This document shows positions 8,412-16,264 of a stretch of DNA of 64,000 nucleotides, piece by piece. Positions within the stretch are counted from its first letter, which is position 1. Each line of letters begins with the position of its first letter. This DNA comes from a virus. The DNA lies in IMG/VR virus record IMGVR_UViG_3300010412_000004, positions 1 through 64,000 of that record, one strand, 5' to 3'. Under the pieces are notes generated by a model. It did not search any database and was not told where the DNA came from. It saw only the letters and a list, made by a program, of their open reading frames with translations. Position numbers and translations under genes: made by a program.

Positions 8412-9018
8412 TTCTAATTTTGCTTGTCTTTCCTATTTTTTCATTTATAAAGGTTTTGTCGGCAGATACATTGATGTCTTCTTGATGGGATATCATAATT
8501 ATTTGGATGTTTAACTTTTCTGATATCATTTTTATCATATCAGAGGTTACTTCCTGAAGGTCAGGAGAAACATTTCTAAAGGGTTCATCCAATACGAAGG
8601 TCCTTCTATTCTTTTTTAAAGCCCAATAAGCTATTCGTAATGCAAAGGAGGCAACATCCTTTACTCCTCCACCACAACTCTCCATAATCTCTTGTTCATT
8701 ATCGTTCTCTTTTAGTAAAAGATCACATTCAGTTTTCCCTCTTCTGAGTGTGATCTTTGCTATAAATTCAGGCCAATTAGGATTGACCGCCTTAAGAGCT
8801 GTGGTTACAGGTTTAGAGAAATGAAACTCTAGGTTTTGTTGAGTTTTTAGAGCTACTTCTTGAATAATGGCATGTGCCTTCCAGGCATTTGCCAATCTAG
8901 ATTCATTATACCTATGTTGGTCATCTAAATCTTCTATTTGTCCCTCTAAGGTGAGTTTCTTAGTTTTCTCCCTATCCAATCTTTTCTCAATATCTGAAAT
9001 TTTCTCAGCTACTACCAA
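8401..9018 (-). CDS. SbcC/Rad50-like ATPase, C-terminal half
   Basis: 205 residues, TTG start preceded by GGAGGAATATAA. Contains the ABC signature region ESCGGGVKDVASFALRIAY, Walker B RRTFVLDEPF with the D-loop FRNVSP, and a switch His (IIMISHQED). It lacks a Walker A motif, which sits in a separate gene at 10470-11390. Together the two halves would make one Rad50/gp46-type ATPase that works with the nuclease at 9232. Known role of the family: processing DNA ends for recombination-dependent replication. The split is the oddity; see findings. Confidence 0.8.
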   Translation of the reverse strand: MVVAEKISDIEKRLDREKTKKLTLEGQIEDLDDQHRYNESRLANAWKAHAIIQEVALKTQQNLEFHFSKPVTTALKAVNPNWPEFIAKITLRRGKTECDLLLKENDNEQEIMESCGGGVKDVASFALRIAYWALKKNRRTFVLDEPFRNVSPDLQEVTSDMIKMISEKLNIQIIMISHQEDINVSADKTFINEKIGKTSKIRIIE

Positions 9019-9248
9019 TTATATTCCTCCTTTAAGGTTTTAAAATCAGACTCTATTTTATTTTGTAACCTTTCGGCAGATTTGGTTATTTGTTCAAGTT
9101 TAGTCTTGAGTTCTTCCTCGGTGGAAACTCCAAAATCTTTTTTAAGTCCTTCAATGAGCATCTCAAGTTTACCTTCTGTGGAGGACAGTTCTTTCTCTGC
9201 TCTTCTTATCTCATTTCCTAACTTATCTAGTTCAGCCAAAATTGCCAT
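9012..9248 (-). CDS. small coiled-coil protein, likely part of split SbcC
   Basis: 78 residues almost entirely predicted coiled coil (AELDKLGNEIRRAEKELSSTEGKL...). No Cys, so no zinc hook. Starts inside the end of the nuclease gene (17-nt overlap) with GGAG upstream, and overlaps the start of the C-terminal ATPase gene by 7 nt. Its place between nuclease and ATPase suggests it supplies part of the returning coil of the SbcC arm. This is inferred from position and sequence type only. Confidence 0.65.
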   Translation of the reverse strand: MAILAELDKLGNEIRRAEKELSSTEGKLEMLIEGLKKDFGVSTEEELKTKLEQITKSAERLQNKIESDFKTLKEEYNW

Positions 9249-10167
9249 GAAGTATCTCCTCTATCATCTCTTTAATTTCAGATTCCACCTTATTAGTATT
9301 GATAAAAGAATAAAGATTCTTTTTGAAGTTTACTCCTTCGAGTTCTGTATCCTCTTTAAGACCTTCAACAAAGGCCAACAGTTGCTCATTTTTTTCTTTT
9401 TCCTCCTCAATCTCATCTATCTTCATCACTTCTTGAATAGGAGTTGCTCCTAAGGATGCTTTAACAGCTTCCCTTGTTTCTGTATCATACATCCATATGC
9501 AGGGGTCATGGCTTATTTGATCTATTGTGGACCTCATTAGGGATCCACAATTTATTAACCATCTATCGTCTTTTTTATAATAGAAACTCTTATGATTATC
9601 CCCGGTCACTATTAGATCAAATTTAGTTCTTTTTAGAAGAAGATCTCCTTTTTCATAGTCCGTCTGACCTTCCCAGAGTTTTTCATCTATAACCATTCTA
9701 TGTGTTACCCATATATGAATGAAATCAGGAAAATCTTTTATCTCAGGAATATCCTCATTCCATCCTGATCCATAGAATATTATTCTACTCCCTGGATCTA
9801 TTAGTATTCTAGGTTCAGTAGGTCCTAAAATATTGATGGCTTTAGAGGATATAAGTACCCCCATTGGAGTATTTCTAATGTCTGAGTTATGATATCTCAT
9901 ATCATGTTGACCAGGAACAGTCAATATGGTTATATTATCATTTAATTTAGAATTTAGAAACTTTTCAATATAAGATGATTTGAGTATATCAGGAGATCTG
10001 AATGAGTCAAACATATCTCCAGGCTGTAGAATATAGGGACATCTATAATTGACAGCTGAGCCCACTATGCGGGCAATTTTTCGGACCTGAGTAGAAGGGT
10101 AATCATCAATCCTATTCCTTGGAGTTTTATCAGTTAGGTGCCAATCACCTGTTATCAGAATTTTCAT
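9232..10167 (-). CDS. SbcD/Mre11-like metallophosphoesterase nuclease
   Basis: 311 residues from MKILITGDWHL; the longer frame upstream is not supported because the motif begins here. Metal-binding motifs in order: GDWH (residue 7-10), QPGDMFD (about 49), VPGQHD (where many relatives have GNHD), HIWVTHR and VTGDNHK. These are the conserved Asp/His/Asn sites of calcineurin-like phosphoesterases. Equivalent to phage T4 gp47 and bacterial SbcD; dsDNA exonuclease and ssDNA endonuclease activity is known for the family. The C-terminal 80 residues are helical and would contact the SbcC coil. Confidence 0.88.
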   Translation of the reverse strand: MKILITGDWHLTDKTPRNRIDDYPSTQVRKIARIVGSAVNYRCPYILQPGDMFDSFRSPDILKSSYIEKFLNSKLNDNITILTVPGQHDMRYHNSDIRNTPMGVLISSKAINILGPTEPRILIDPGSRIIFYGSGWNEDIPEIKDFPDFIHIWVTHRMVIDEKLWEGQTDYEKGDLLLKRTKFDLIVTGDNHKSFYYKKDDRWLINCGSLMRSTIDQISHDPCIWMYDTETREAVKASLGATPIQEVMKIDEIEEEKEKNEQLLAFVEGLKEDTELEGVNFKKNLYSFINTNKVESEIKEMIEEILHGNFG

Positions 10168-10435
10168 CCGTAGCCTTTGGGGGTTCAGTAGAGGTTGTGG
10201 TGGAACTGCTCGAAAATGTCGTAGGGGATACACCTAAAGTTCCATCAGTCCATCCTTCCCAGTACCCACGTAGGTAATCATTCGAAAAAAAGAATCTACA
10301 CTTTTTACATCTATGGAAAGTTTCTATTGTGGTAGTAAAGAATAAATCCCCAGGAAAACGGGTGAAACTTTTCCTCTCTTTATTCTTAAGGTCACCATTA
10401 CAATATGGGCATTTTCCTGGAATTTTATCTGTCAT
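10145..10435 (-). CDS. zinc-ribbon protein with Thr-rich tail
   Basis: 96 residues. CPYC near the start and CKKC at about residue 43 form a zinc ribbon. The C-terminus turns into TTFSSSSTTTSTEPPK and ends acidic. This Ser/Thr/Pro segment resembles the linkers in the fibre genes at 1-5010 and is unusual for a gene set in the replication region. SD AAAGGTAAAAAGA precedes ATG. Overlaps the SbcD-like gene by 23 nt. Function unknown; the position between the SbcC halves may be incidental. Confidence 0.65.
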   Translation of the reverse strand: MTDKIPGKCPYCNGDLKNKERKSFTRFPGDLFFTTTIETFHRCKKCRFFFSNDYLRGYWEGWTDGTLGVSPTTFSSSSTTTSTEPPKATDENSDNR

Positions 10436-10469
10436 TCTTTTTACCTTTCTTGGCTAGATTAGACCGTCG

Positions 10470-11390
10470 TCACCAAGGTCTTTTACAAAGGGGACAGACC
10501 CCTTCACTTTTTAAAAGATTGTCATATTTTGATTGTAATTTTTTAACGTGTTCATCTAGTGAATTCTTAACGAACGTCAAGTCTTTTATAGTATTAACAG
10601 CATTTTTTAACTGCCTTAACTGCTCTTCCTTTTCTTTATACATTCCAATACGGTTTTTTAGTGCATCAAATTTTTCTTTTACCTTCAACCAATTAGTGAT
10701 TTCTTTAATATTGTTTTTATACCCACTAACCTTGTCCAGTGATTCTTTAAGTATTAATACCTTGGACATCTGGTTATTAAACTCTATATAATTCTCTTTT
10801 ATATGAACTACAATAGGTTCCACCTTTTCAAGGTATTTGTATTTGAGAAGTTCTTCAGATTTTTTGTTTCTATCCTCCACAATCATTTTTATTTTTATTT
10901 CGGTATCTGATATTATCTTTTTGGCTCTTTTAAGCACTTCTCCAATTATCTCTAGTCCTGCTATTTTATTGAGTTCCTCGGCTATTTTTCCAGGTGTCTC
11001 TTGTAGCAGGAAGTATCTACTGTCTTGACCATGGAGATTAACTTCTCCCATTTTAGTTACATCATTCACCTCTTTGGGAATATCTGTTCTTACTGCCTGA
11101 AGTGGTCCGTCTATTCCAGATACTTCATACTCGTTTTTATTTGGTCCTCTCCTTCTATACACAAATCCATCAGAGAACTCTATACCTACACTCACTTCAT
11201 CATTTTTATCTGCAAAGGTACTTTTGAAGGATTCACCAAGAGGTCTGTTCATCAATGCCCAGCGTATGGCTCTCCATATACTGGATTTACCTCCATGGGA
11301 GGATCCCTTTATTACGTTTACACCAGGAGACAGTTCTAAAACGGTGTGTTTATGAGGTTGGTAATTCTTTATTTCGATAGTTTCAATCAT
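10470..11390 (-). CDS. SbcC/Rad50-like ATPase, N-terminal half ending in zinc hook
   Basis: 306 residues. Walker A GSSHGGKSS at 29-37 and the Q-loop region NLHGQDSRYFLLQ near 118-130, followed by about 150 residues of coiled coil. The protein ends at VCPLCKRPW: the CxxC (299 and 302) is the Rad50 zinc hook, placed 4 residues from the C-terminus. The rest of a normal SbcC (returning coil, ABC signature and Walker B) is encoded separately at 8401-9248. The gene starts with ATGA overlap with the 52-aa gene upstream. Dimerises through zinc in known relatives. Confidence 0.88.
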   Translation of the reverse strand: MIETIEIKNYQPHKHTVLELSPGVNVIKGSSHGGKSSIWRAIRWALMNRPLGESFKSTFADKNDEVSVGIEFSDGFVYRRRGPNKNEYEVSGIDGPLQAVRTDIPKEVNDVTKMGEVNLHGQDSRYFLLQETPGKIAEELNKIAGLEIIGEVLKRAKKIISDTEIKIKMIVEDRNKKSEELLKYKYLEKVEPIVVHIKENYIEFNNQMSKVLILKESLDKVSGYKNNIKEITNWLKVKEKFDALKNRIGMYKEKEEQLRQLKNAVNTIKDLTFVKNSLDEHVKKLQSKYDNLLKSEGVCPLCKRPW

Positions 11391-11545
11391 TGAGTGATAT
11401 ATGCTTTCCTTGCTTTATATTGAATTTTACGTTCTTTATCATTTACAGTGCCACCATTCATTTTTATCCTTGCAAGTGCCCATTTATTCCTTCTGAGTAT
11501 CCTCCGAGCTGTTTTCAATTTCTTGAATGGTTTAATCCTTTTCAT
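11387..11545 (-). CDS. small basic protein (52 aa)
   Basis: Reads MKRIKPFKKLKTARRIL... to ...RKAYITQ, with 18 Lys/Arg out of 52. SD AGGGAGAAATCTG precedes ATG, and the stop overlaps the next start as ATGA. It fills the gap between the genes at 10470 and 11532 exactly, which supports it as real. High positive charge suggests nucleic-acid binding. No family recognised. Confidence 0.75.
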   Translation of the reverse strand: MKRIKPFKKLKTARRILRRNKWALARIKMNGGTVNDKERKIQYKARKAYITQ

Positions 11546-11864
11546 CAGATTTCTCCCTAATCCTTCTCTCGTTTTTAGTTACCAATTGTTTTATTCTTTC
11601 CTCTACATCTGATAGAAGAGTCAACGCCTCACCTAGTTTAACTGTGAGTTGTATCACTTGTACGTTCATAGTTTGGACAATTATTACTGGTTTTTCTCTA
11701 AATACATCAGCCATATCATCAGATACATTCATTACTTGACTTATTGATTTACGGGTTGGAACTCCAGATTGGGTAGCACTTCTCTCAACCATGTCAAGAG
11801 CACGTTGAATAGTTCCACGTAATTTCCTACATTTGGTCTGGACTGAGCTTAGATAGTTTGGCAT
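11532..11864 (-). CDS. hypothetical protein, helical
   Basis: 110 residues, rich in Val, Lys and Glu, with a helical C-terminus (LTLLSDVEERIKQLVTKNERRIREK). GAGGAGAAATGGTAGAGA precedes ATG. Overlaps the following small basic gene by 14 nt. No recognised motif. Context: between zinc-binding small proteins and the SbcC half genes in the replication and recombination block. Confidence 0.6.
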   Translation of the reverse strand: MPNYLSSVQTKCRKLRGTIQRALDMVERSATQSGVPTRKSISQVMNVSDDMADVFREKPVIIVQTMNVQVIQLTVKLGEALTLLSDVEERIKQLVTKNERRIREKSDEKD

Positions 11865-11880
11865 TCTCTACCATTTCTCC

Positions 11881-12162
11881 TCATTGATTAAAAGAAAACA
11901 GCCTTCTTGCTCTCCTAACGGGTTCTATCGAAACTCTTTGAGCCCTTTTAGTTTTTCGGGGTGTTGGTTTATCTTTTTTAAGAGCAGATTTCGAGTAGCT
12001 AAGAAAGAACTCATACTCTTGAACACAAGGATAAGATAAGCCATCAACTTCGTGACCTTTTTCACACTCACGAGTCCTTTTGTAATTGGTTTCTTCCAGC
12101 ACATCATTAGGATTTAACCAATGTCTACATTCTGAGCAGAGGTATCCTCTTTTTTCTTCCAT
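11881..12162 (-). CDS. small Cys-rich protein with basic tail
   Basis: 93 residues with CSEC (residues 9-12), then CEKGHEVDG and another Cys (PCVQEY), consistent with a zinc site of CxxC...CxxxH type. The last 35 residues are Lys/Arg-rich (KPTPRKTKRAQRVSIEPVRRARR). Overlaps the preceding gene by 49 nt, which is long, so the start is less certain. Likely a small nucleic-acid or protein-binding adaptor; no family recognised. Confidence 0.55.
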   Translation of the reverse strand: MEEKRGYLCSECRHWLNPNDVLEETNYKRTRECEKGHEVDGLSYPCVQEYEFFLSYSKSALKKDKPTPRKTKRAQRVSIEPVRRARRLFSFNQ

Positions 12163-12425
12163 AATTGGATTACATTATTTTTATGAGACTCAAAAAAATC
12201 TTTCTCTTTTTTCCAGAGATTATATACGTCTCTAATTGGTAGTTCTATATCCTTAGAGACTAAACATAAAATAATTAAATCATTGAAGTTTCCAACTTCA
12301 TTTAGGACAAAAATCATATCGTTTGGCTTTTGTCCGTAAATAAAGGAGAGTGAGGATACCGTCCTACAAAATAGTTTCTCTGTTTCCTCTTCTGACAACA
12401 CCTCAAATTCTTCTGAAGGTTCCAC
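12114..12425 (-). CDS. hypothetical acidic protein
   Basis: 103 residues with a GTG start; AAAGGAGAACAAA lies just upstream. Acidic N-terminus (MEPSEEFEVLSEEE) and a helical body. First gene after a promoter of the TTTATC-TTG type at 12471-12510, so it heads the block running down towards 8401. No family recognised. Confidence 0.6.
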   Translation of the reverse strand: MEPSEEFEVLSEEETEKLFCRTVSSLSFIYGQKPNDMIFVLNEVGNFNDLIILCLVSKDIELPIRDVYNLWKKEKDFFESHKNNVIQLWKKKEDTSAQNVDIG

Positions 12426-12470
12426 TTTGTTCTCCTTTCAATAGGATAGTTAAGTTCTTGAAATAATTAA

Positions 12471-12510
12471 ATATTATTACTATCCTATAGTAAACACAAG
12501 ATAAATTTTT
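12471..12510 (-). promoter_or_regulatory. early-type promoter (family copy 1)
   Basis: On the minus strand: TTTATC directly before -35 TTGTGT (12494-12499), 17-nt spacer, -10 TAATAT (12471-12476). Start codon of the next gene is 46 nt downstream of the -10 box. One of nine matching sites in the window. Confidence 0.7.
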
Positions 12511-13027
12511 AGGTTCTTTTCACTCTTTTTATTCTGTCTTGAAACTCTATCATCTCTTTTATCGGCTTATCCTTTTCGTATATCATCATAGCCAGACCAA
12601 AAGCATCACAAAGATTATTATCATTAAATGTGATACTCCATCTCTTGAAGGTGTGGAGTAGCATAAGTTCTTTTTTAGATCCTTTTCCTCTGGGTTGACT
12701 ACCTATCACATATTTCTTTAATTGGGAAGGAGGTGTAACAATGTAAGGAATCTTTAATGCTGTAAATCTTGCTCTAAAATAATAATGGAGTCCTCCAATC
12801 TCAAGTATTTTACCTACTCTTTTTCCAAAGGCAAGACCTTCTATGTTTATCATCTGTATTTTTGAATCAATAACAATCTGTATTACCTCATTAAATATAG
12901 ATAATATCCTTTTCTCCCACCCTTCATCTTTTGAAGAACTTATGAGTTTGGAGGTAAAGATAAGACCCTCATCATCCAGTAGCACTATTCCTGTTCCAGT
13001 GTAACTCAAATCTAATCCTACATACAT
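12509..13027 (-). CDS. RuvC-like Holliday junction resolvase
   Basis: 172 residues. RNase H-fold acidic residues: Asp in MYVGLDLSYTGTG (residue 5), Glu in MINIEGLAF, and Asp pair region in NNLCDAFGLAMMIYE. The order and spacing fit RuvC-type endonucleases that cut four-way junctions during phage DNA packaging and recombination. The TG repeat after the first Asp (LSYTGTGIVLL) is typical. Stops just before the promoter-bearing gap at 12426-12508. Confidence 0.82.
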   Translation of the reverse strand: MYVGLDLSYTGTGIVLLDDEGLIFTSKLISSSKDEGWEKRILSIFNEVIQIVIDSKIQMINIEGLAFGKRVGKILEIGGLHYYFRARFTALKIPYIVTPPSQLKKYVIGSQPRGKGSKKELMLLHTFKRWSITFNDNNLCDAFGLAMMIYEKDKPIKEMIEFQDRIKRVKRT

Positions 13028-13215
13028 TCTGTAATCCTTAATTTATAGCTCTTAGCCATTTTATACCCAGTCCATCCCCAAAGTAGACCACATTTTTCAC
13101 ATTTGATTTTGAATCCTACACTTTTACTATTGATGAATGTATGCCTTTTTGCCTCTTTTAATATTGGTCGATGGCATCTACACGTAGGAGGTGGTAAATA
13201 TTTTCCAGGTTTCAA
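13018..13215 (-). CDS. small zinc-binding protein
   Basis: 65 residues, TTG start after AAAGGAAAGAGAC. Contains CRCHRP and CEKCGLLWGW, a probable zinc site. Overlaps the flap-exonuclease gene by 38 nt upstream and the RuvC-like gene by 10 nt downstream, so the three are translationally linked. No family recognised. Confidence 0.6.
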   Translation of the reverse strand: MKPGKYLPPPTCRCHRPILKEAKRHTFINSKSVGFKIKCEKCGLLWGWTGYKMAKSYKLRITECM

Positions 13216-14035
13216 GTCTCTTTCCTTTCAATAAACTATACATTCCATAATTTTCGCATACTCTAAATATGGTGTCAAGATCCAATTTTTTGAATTCTAG
13301 ATTTGGAATCATGGTACCTCTAAATGGTAGTTTTACGAGTTTTTCATTTTTTTCGATTATTTGTTTTGATTGATATATATTCTGAAGATATTTTCCAGTT
13401 AATTTTCCTTTGAGATATTGTATTGCTCTGGTGGTTCCTATTCCAGGAACACCAGTAACTCCATCCCCAGGACATCCTGCTAGTTTTTTCACTTCCGCCC
13501 ATAGAAAAGGACTTATATGATATTCTTTCTCAAAATCTTGTCCACTATAAAGTACCTTAGTTTTTAACTTCCACATATCACAGTGGTTTAATAATTGGAA
13601 AAGGTCATTATCGTCACTCGCTACTACAAAGTAGGGATGCTTATGATTAATAACGATACTCGCAATGATGTCATCGGCTTCCATACCTGTCTGTATAAAT
13701 ATGTTTTTAAATCCTAGGTTAGGCAAAACCCTAGTTCTAATTTCCCCAAACTGTTGAAAGGCACACTGGTCGATTTCTTTTTGCTCCTCTGTTCTTTCCT
13801 TTTCATGGCGTTTCTTTTTGTACTCAGGACAGATTCTTTTTCTGAAGGACATTCCACTATCCCATGTGAAGATGAATTTGTTGGTTTCAAATTTAGAGGC
13901 TAAGGTCAAAAGTCTGTCAAGAAATCCGAAGATTACACCAGTGTGCCTTTCTTCCCAGGTAAGACCTCCAAACGCATACCTGGTAGAGTGACAGATGGCA
14001 TGGCAATCTAATATGAGTATATAATCAGTAGGCAT
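13178..14035 (-). CDS. 5'-3' flap exonuclease (FEN/T5 D15 type)
   Basis: 285 residues. Acidic metal residues are visible at ILILDCHA (residue 10), FTWDSGMSFRK, GMEADDIIAS and VVASDDNDLFQL, followed by the helix-hairpin-helix GDGVTGVPGIGTTRA that binds DNA. This is the order of the PIN-like FEN family. Role: removal of RNA primers and flaps during lagging-strand synthesis, as T4 RNase H or the Pol I 5' nuclease. The polymerase in this window (19521) has no 5'-3' exonuclease domain, so this gene supplies it. Confidence 0.9.
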   Translation of the reverse strand: MPTDYILILDCHAICHSTRYAFGGLTWEERHTGVIFGFLDRLLTLASKFETNKFIFTWDSGMSFRKRICPEYKKKRHEKERTEEQKEIDQCAFQQFGEIRTRVLPNLGFKNIFIQTGMEADDIIASIVINHKHPYFVVASDDNDLFQLLNHCDMWKLKTKVLYSGQDFEKEYHISPFLWAEVKKLAGCPGDGVTGVPGIGTTRAIQYLKGKLTGKYLQNIYQSKQIIEKNEKLVKLPFRGTMIPNLEFKKLDLDTIFRVCENYGMYSLLKGKRLETWKIFTTSYV

Positions 14036-15171
14036 TATCTTATTTTTCTTTTTCTTCTTCCTTTATCTTTAAATGCATCTTCAATTTCTTCCCAAAGATC
14101 AATCACATTATTTTTGATCATATCCTCTAGGTTATGACTCTCCACATAGTGGATTGCAAACTCTATAGATTGATATGATTTTCCATCCCCACATTGGTAT
14201 ACTGAGTCACCTGTCATATCTTTTAACCATTGTAGGTTGGCTCTCACATCATCCAATCCATAACCAAAAACTATGCTGAAGGGAGCATCACGATGGGGGT
14301 CATCCTTAGAATTTTTTACTACTCTAGCCACACAGTTGATCCCTATCGTTTTGGTTACCTCCTTATTTTTAGCTCCTACCTTAACTGTTTTAGTGATAAA
14401 GTTCTCTTTGTTTTTATTTATCTGACGGGCGGTTAAAATCCTGATGCGTATTGAAGACCAAAAAGGTATTCCCTTACCTCCAGGTGTAAAATCTCCACTT
14501 TCACCTGTTCTTATTTGGTTGGTACACACCAGAGTTTTGTATCCTCCCTCCGCGAGTATCACACCTACTTTTCGTAATCCTTCAGAGAACTCTTTAGCTC
14601 TACGCATACCCATCTTATCTCCTTTGTCACTCATCTCTAAATCTGTGGTAAGAGCGGCTAAGGAGTCTGTTCCATAGATGTTTACGGTTTCTTTGTTAGA
14701 CGGGTTCCAAGCTCGTATATCATCAAAAACTTCATGGACATAATGTGGTCTAGAATAGTTATCCCCTTCTAAAGATACTCCATAGATTTCAGCATACTCT
14801 CGGTCGAGTCTTCCTTCAGGATCACGAAACCTAACTTCTCCTCCTGCAGACTGAGCACACCCACAGATTTCAGCCAATAAGGCCGTCTTTCCTAGACCAG
14901 ACTCACCAAAAATCTCTACAATTACCCCTCCTGGTAGTCCTCCTCCTCTCCTTCTACCCCCAAATATGGCTTGGTCAAGAAGTGTGGATCCAGTAGAGAT
15001 TGTAAGGTCAGGTTTGTATTTGGGTTTAGGTGGTTCAGATTTAACTGATTCAGAGTAGGCCGTAGCTGTCTCTTTAGGAGTAGGTTCAGCGGTGTCTTGT
15101 GAAGACTCCTCTATGGCAGTTTCTTGTGGAGGACTCTCTTCTGATGAGGTTCTCCTTCTTAGTAGAACCAT
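14035..15171 (-). CDS. RecA-like recombinase (UvsX role)
   Basis: 378 residues. About 55 disordered residues rich in Glu, Ser, Thr and Pro precede the core. Walker A GESGLGKT at 89-96, and VNIYGTDSLAAL (about 163-174) is Walker B-like. TLVCTNQIRTGESGDFTPGGKG matches the RecA L2/G-x-x-P-G-G-x-x-x region. Forms filaments on ssDNA and catalyses strand exchange. Its neighbours (ssDNA-binding protein upstream, flap nuclease downstream, both overlapping or within 13 nt) indicate recombination-dependent replication. Confidence 0.88.
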   Translation of the reverse strand: MVLLRRRTSSEESPPQETAIEESSQDTAEPTPKETATAYSESVKSEPPKPKYKPDLTISTGSTLLDQAIFGGRRRGGGLPGGVIVEIFGESGLGKTALLAEICGCAQSAGGEVRFRDPEGRLDREYAEIYGVSLEGDNYSRPHYVHEVFDDIRAWNPSNKETVNIYGTDSLAALTTDLEMSDKGDKMGMRRAKEFSEGLRKVGVILAEGGYKTLVCTNQIRTGESGDFTPGGKGIPFWSSIRIRILTARQINKNKENFITKTVKVGAKNKEVTKTIGINCVARVVKNSKDDPHRDAPFSIVFGYGLDDVRANLQWLKDMTGDSVYQCGDGKSYQSIEFAIHYVESHNLEDMIKNNVIDLWEEIEDAFKDKGRRKRKIR

Positions 15172-15183
15172 AATTTCCTCCTT

Positions 15184-16254
15184 TTACTTATTAAGTTGTT
15201 CAGCCTTTAGAGCACAATCATCCCATACTTTACAGGTACCACAATGGGACAGTTGTTCAATATCTACTCCAAAAGTGCCTCCTCCTGGACATTCAGTATC
15301 CGACGAGGATTTCTCTTTTGGTTCTTCCTTGTTTACAGGCGGCTTTCGTGGCCTTCGAGTAGGAGCCTCTTCTTTGGTATCTTCATGCCATGGAGGAGAA
15401 TCCTCTTCCTTTTTTGTGGGTTCTGATTTAGGAATCCTTCTCCTTTTGGTATCCACTCTATCTGAGGTAGGTTCTGGACTCTCATCTCCTGTTTCGGTTC
15501 GTGAAGGCATCCTTCTACCCCAATACATTTTTTCCAGCTCTTCATAGGACAATACTTCGATGTAATCATCAAGACTAATACCTTCATCAAGCGTTTCGTC
15601 CGCAATGGTATAGTCCCTATCTAAAAACTGGTGTGCTACAAATTCTGTATTGGTTTGTCCTGTCCCCTTTCTTTTGAAGTATATTTGTTTTCCTTCATCT
15701 GGATCAGCGAAAAGGACAAACCCTCCTGACCTAGGTTTTTTAGCCAATTCAGCTATGTGTTTTTCCATAAAGAAGTGAGCAACGTCCCATATTTGAACTC
15801 CTTTTTCTTCCTCCGCTGAACTATCATAGCATACAATTTGGTAAATACTTCTTCTCTTAGGGGAGATATCCTTTATAGAGTCATCAGAAAAGGACTCGTC
15901 CTTCCTCTTTTCGTTAATGTCCTCACAGATAGGGCAGGGTTTACCATAATTTCGTGAAGGGCATACAATGGTATTCTCGTCTGGTCCTATTCCCCTATGG
16001 ACCCATACGTCAAGAACATATACCAATTCACCTTTTACTACATCAGGATAGTTCTTAGTTGGATAATTATCTCCTGACAACCAGGGTATAATGTCAATGG
16101 TATGCTCTCCTTCTCCACACTTCCAAAACTTCAACCTTTTGTCGGTTGTTTTGAAGATATTGCCAAACCTTCCTGAGTCATCTTTTTTATCGTAACTCTC
16201 TTGGCTTCTCTTCAATAGGTCATCCCTTAAGGATTTTCTACTTCTAATTGACAT
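15184..16254 (-). CDS. ssDNA-binding protein (gp32-like) with acidic tail
   Basis: 356 residues. Basic N-terminus, then a core with VCPSRNYGKPCPICEDI, a Cys-rich site like the zinc-binding subdomain of T4 gp32, and LKFWKCGEGEHTIDIIPWL typical of phage gp32-like proteins. From about residue 250 the chain is disordered and charged (TETGDESPEP..., KEEDSPPWHEDTKEE), which in gp32 serves protein recruitment. Ends with a second Cys cluster (CPGGG..., CGTCKVWDDC) that is not usual for gp32. Directly upstream of the RecA-like gene. Confidence 0.8.
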   Translation of the reverse strand: MSIRSRKSLRDDLLKRSQESYDKKDDSGRFGNIFKTTDKRLKFWKCGEGEHTIDIIPWLSGDNYPTKNYPDVVKGELVYVLDVWVHRGIGPDENTIVCPSRNYGKPCPICEDINEKRKDESFSDDSIKDISPKRRSIYQIVCYDSSAEEEKGVQIWDVAHFFMEKHIAELAKKPRSGGFVLFADPDEGKQIYFKRKGTGQTNTEFVAHQFLDRDYTIADETLDEGISLDDYIEVLSYEELEKMYWGRRMPSRTETGDESPEPTSDRVDTKRRRIPKSEPTKKEEDSPPWHEDTKEEAPTRRPRKPPVNKEEPKEKSSSDTECPGGGTFGVDIEQLSHCGTCKVWDDCALKAEQLNK

Positions 16255-16264
16255 GATTTCCTCC

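Noticed and set aside
9012-9018. Frameshift fusing the 78-aa coiled coil with the SbcC C-terminal half
   Set aside because: Frames overlap by 7 nt, but no slippery heptamer is present and the downstream gene has its own SD and TTG start.
11925-12107. 60-residue minus-strand open frame inside 11881-12162
   Set aside because: Out-of-frame shadow of the Cys-rich protein gene with no SD of its own.
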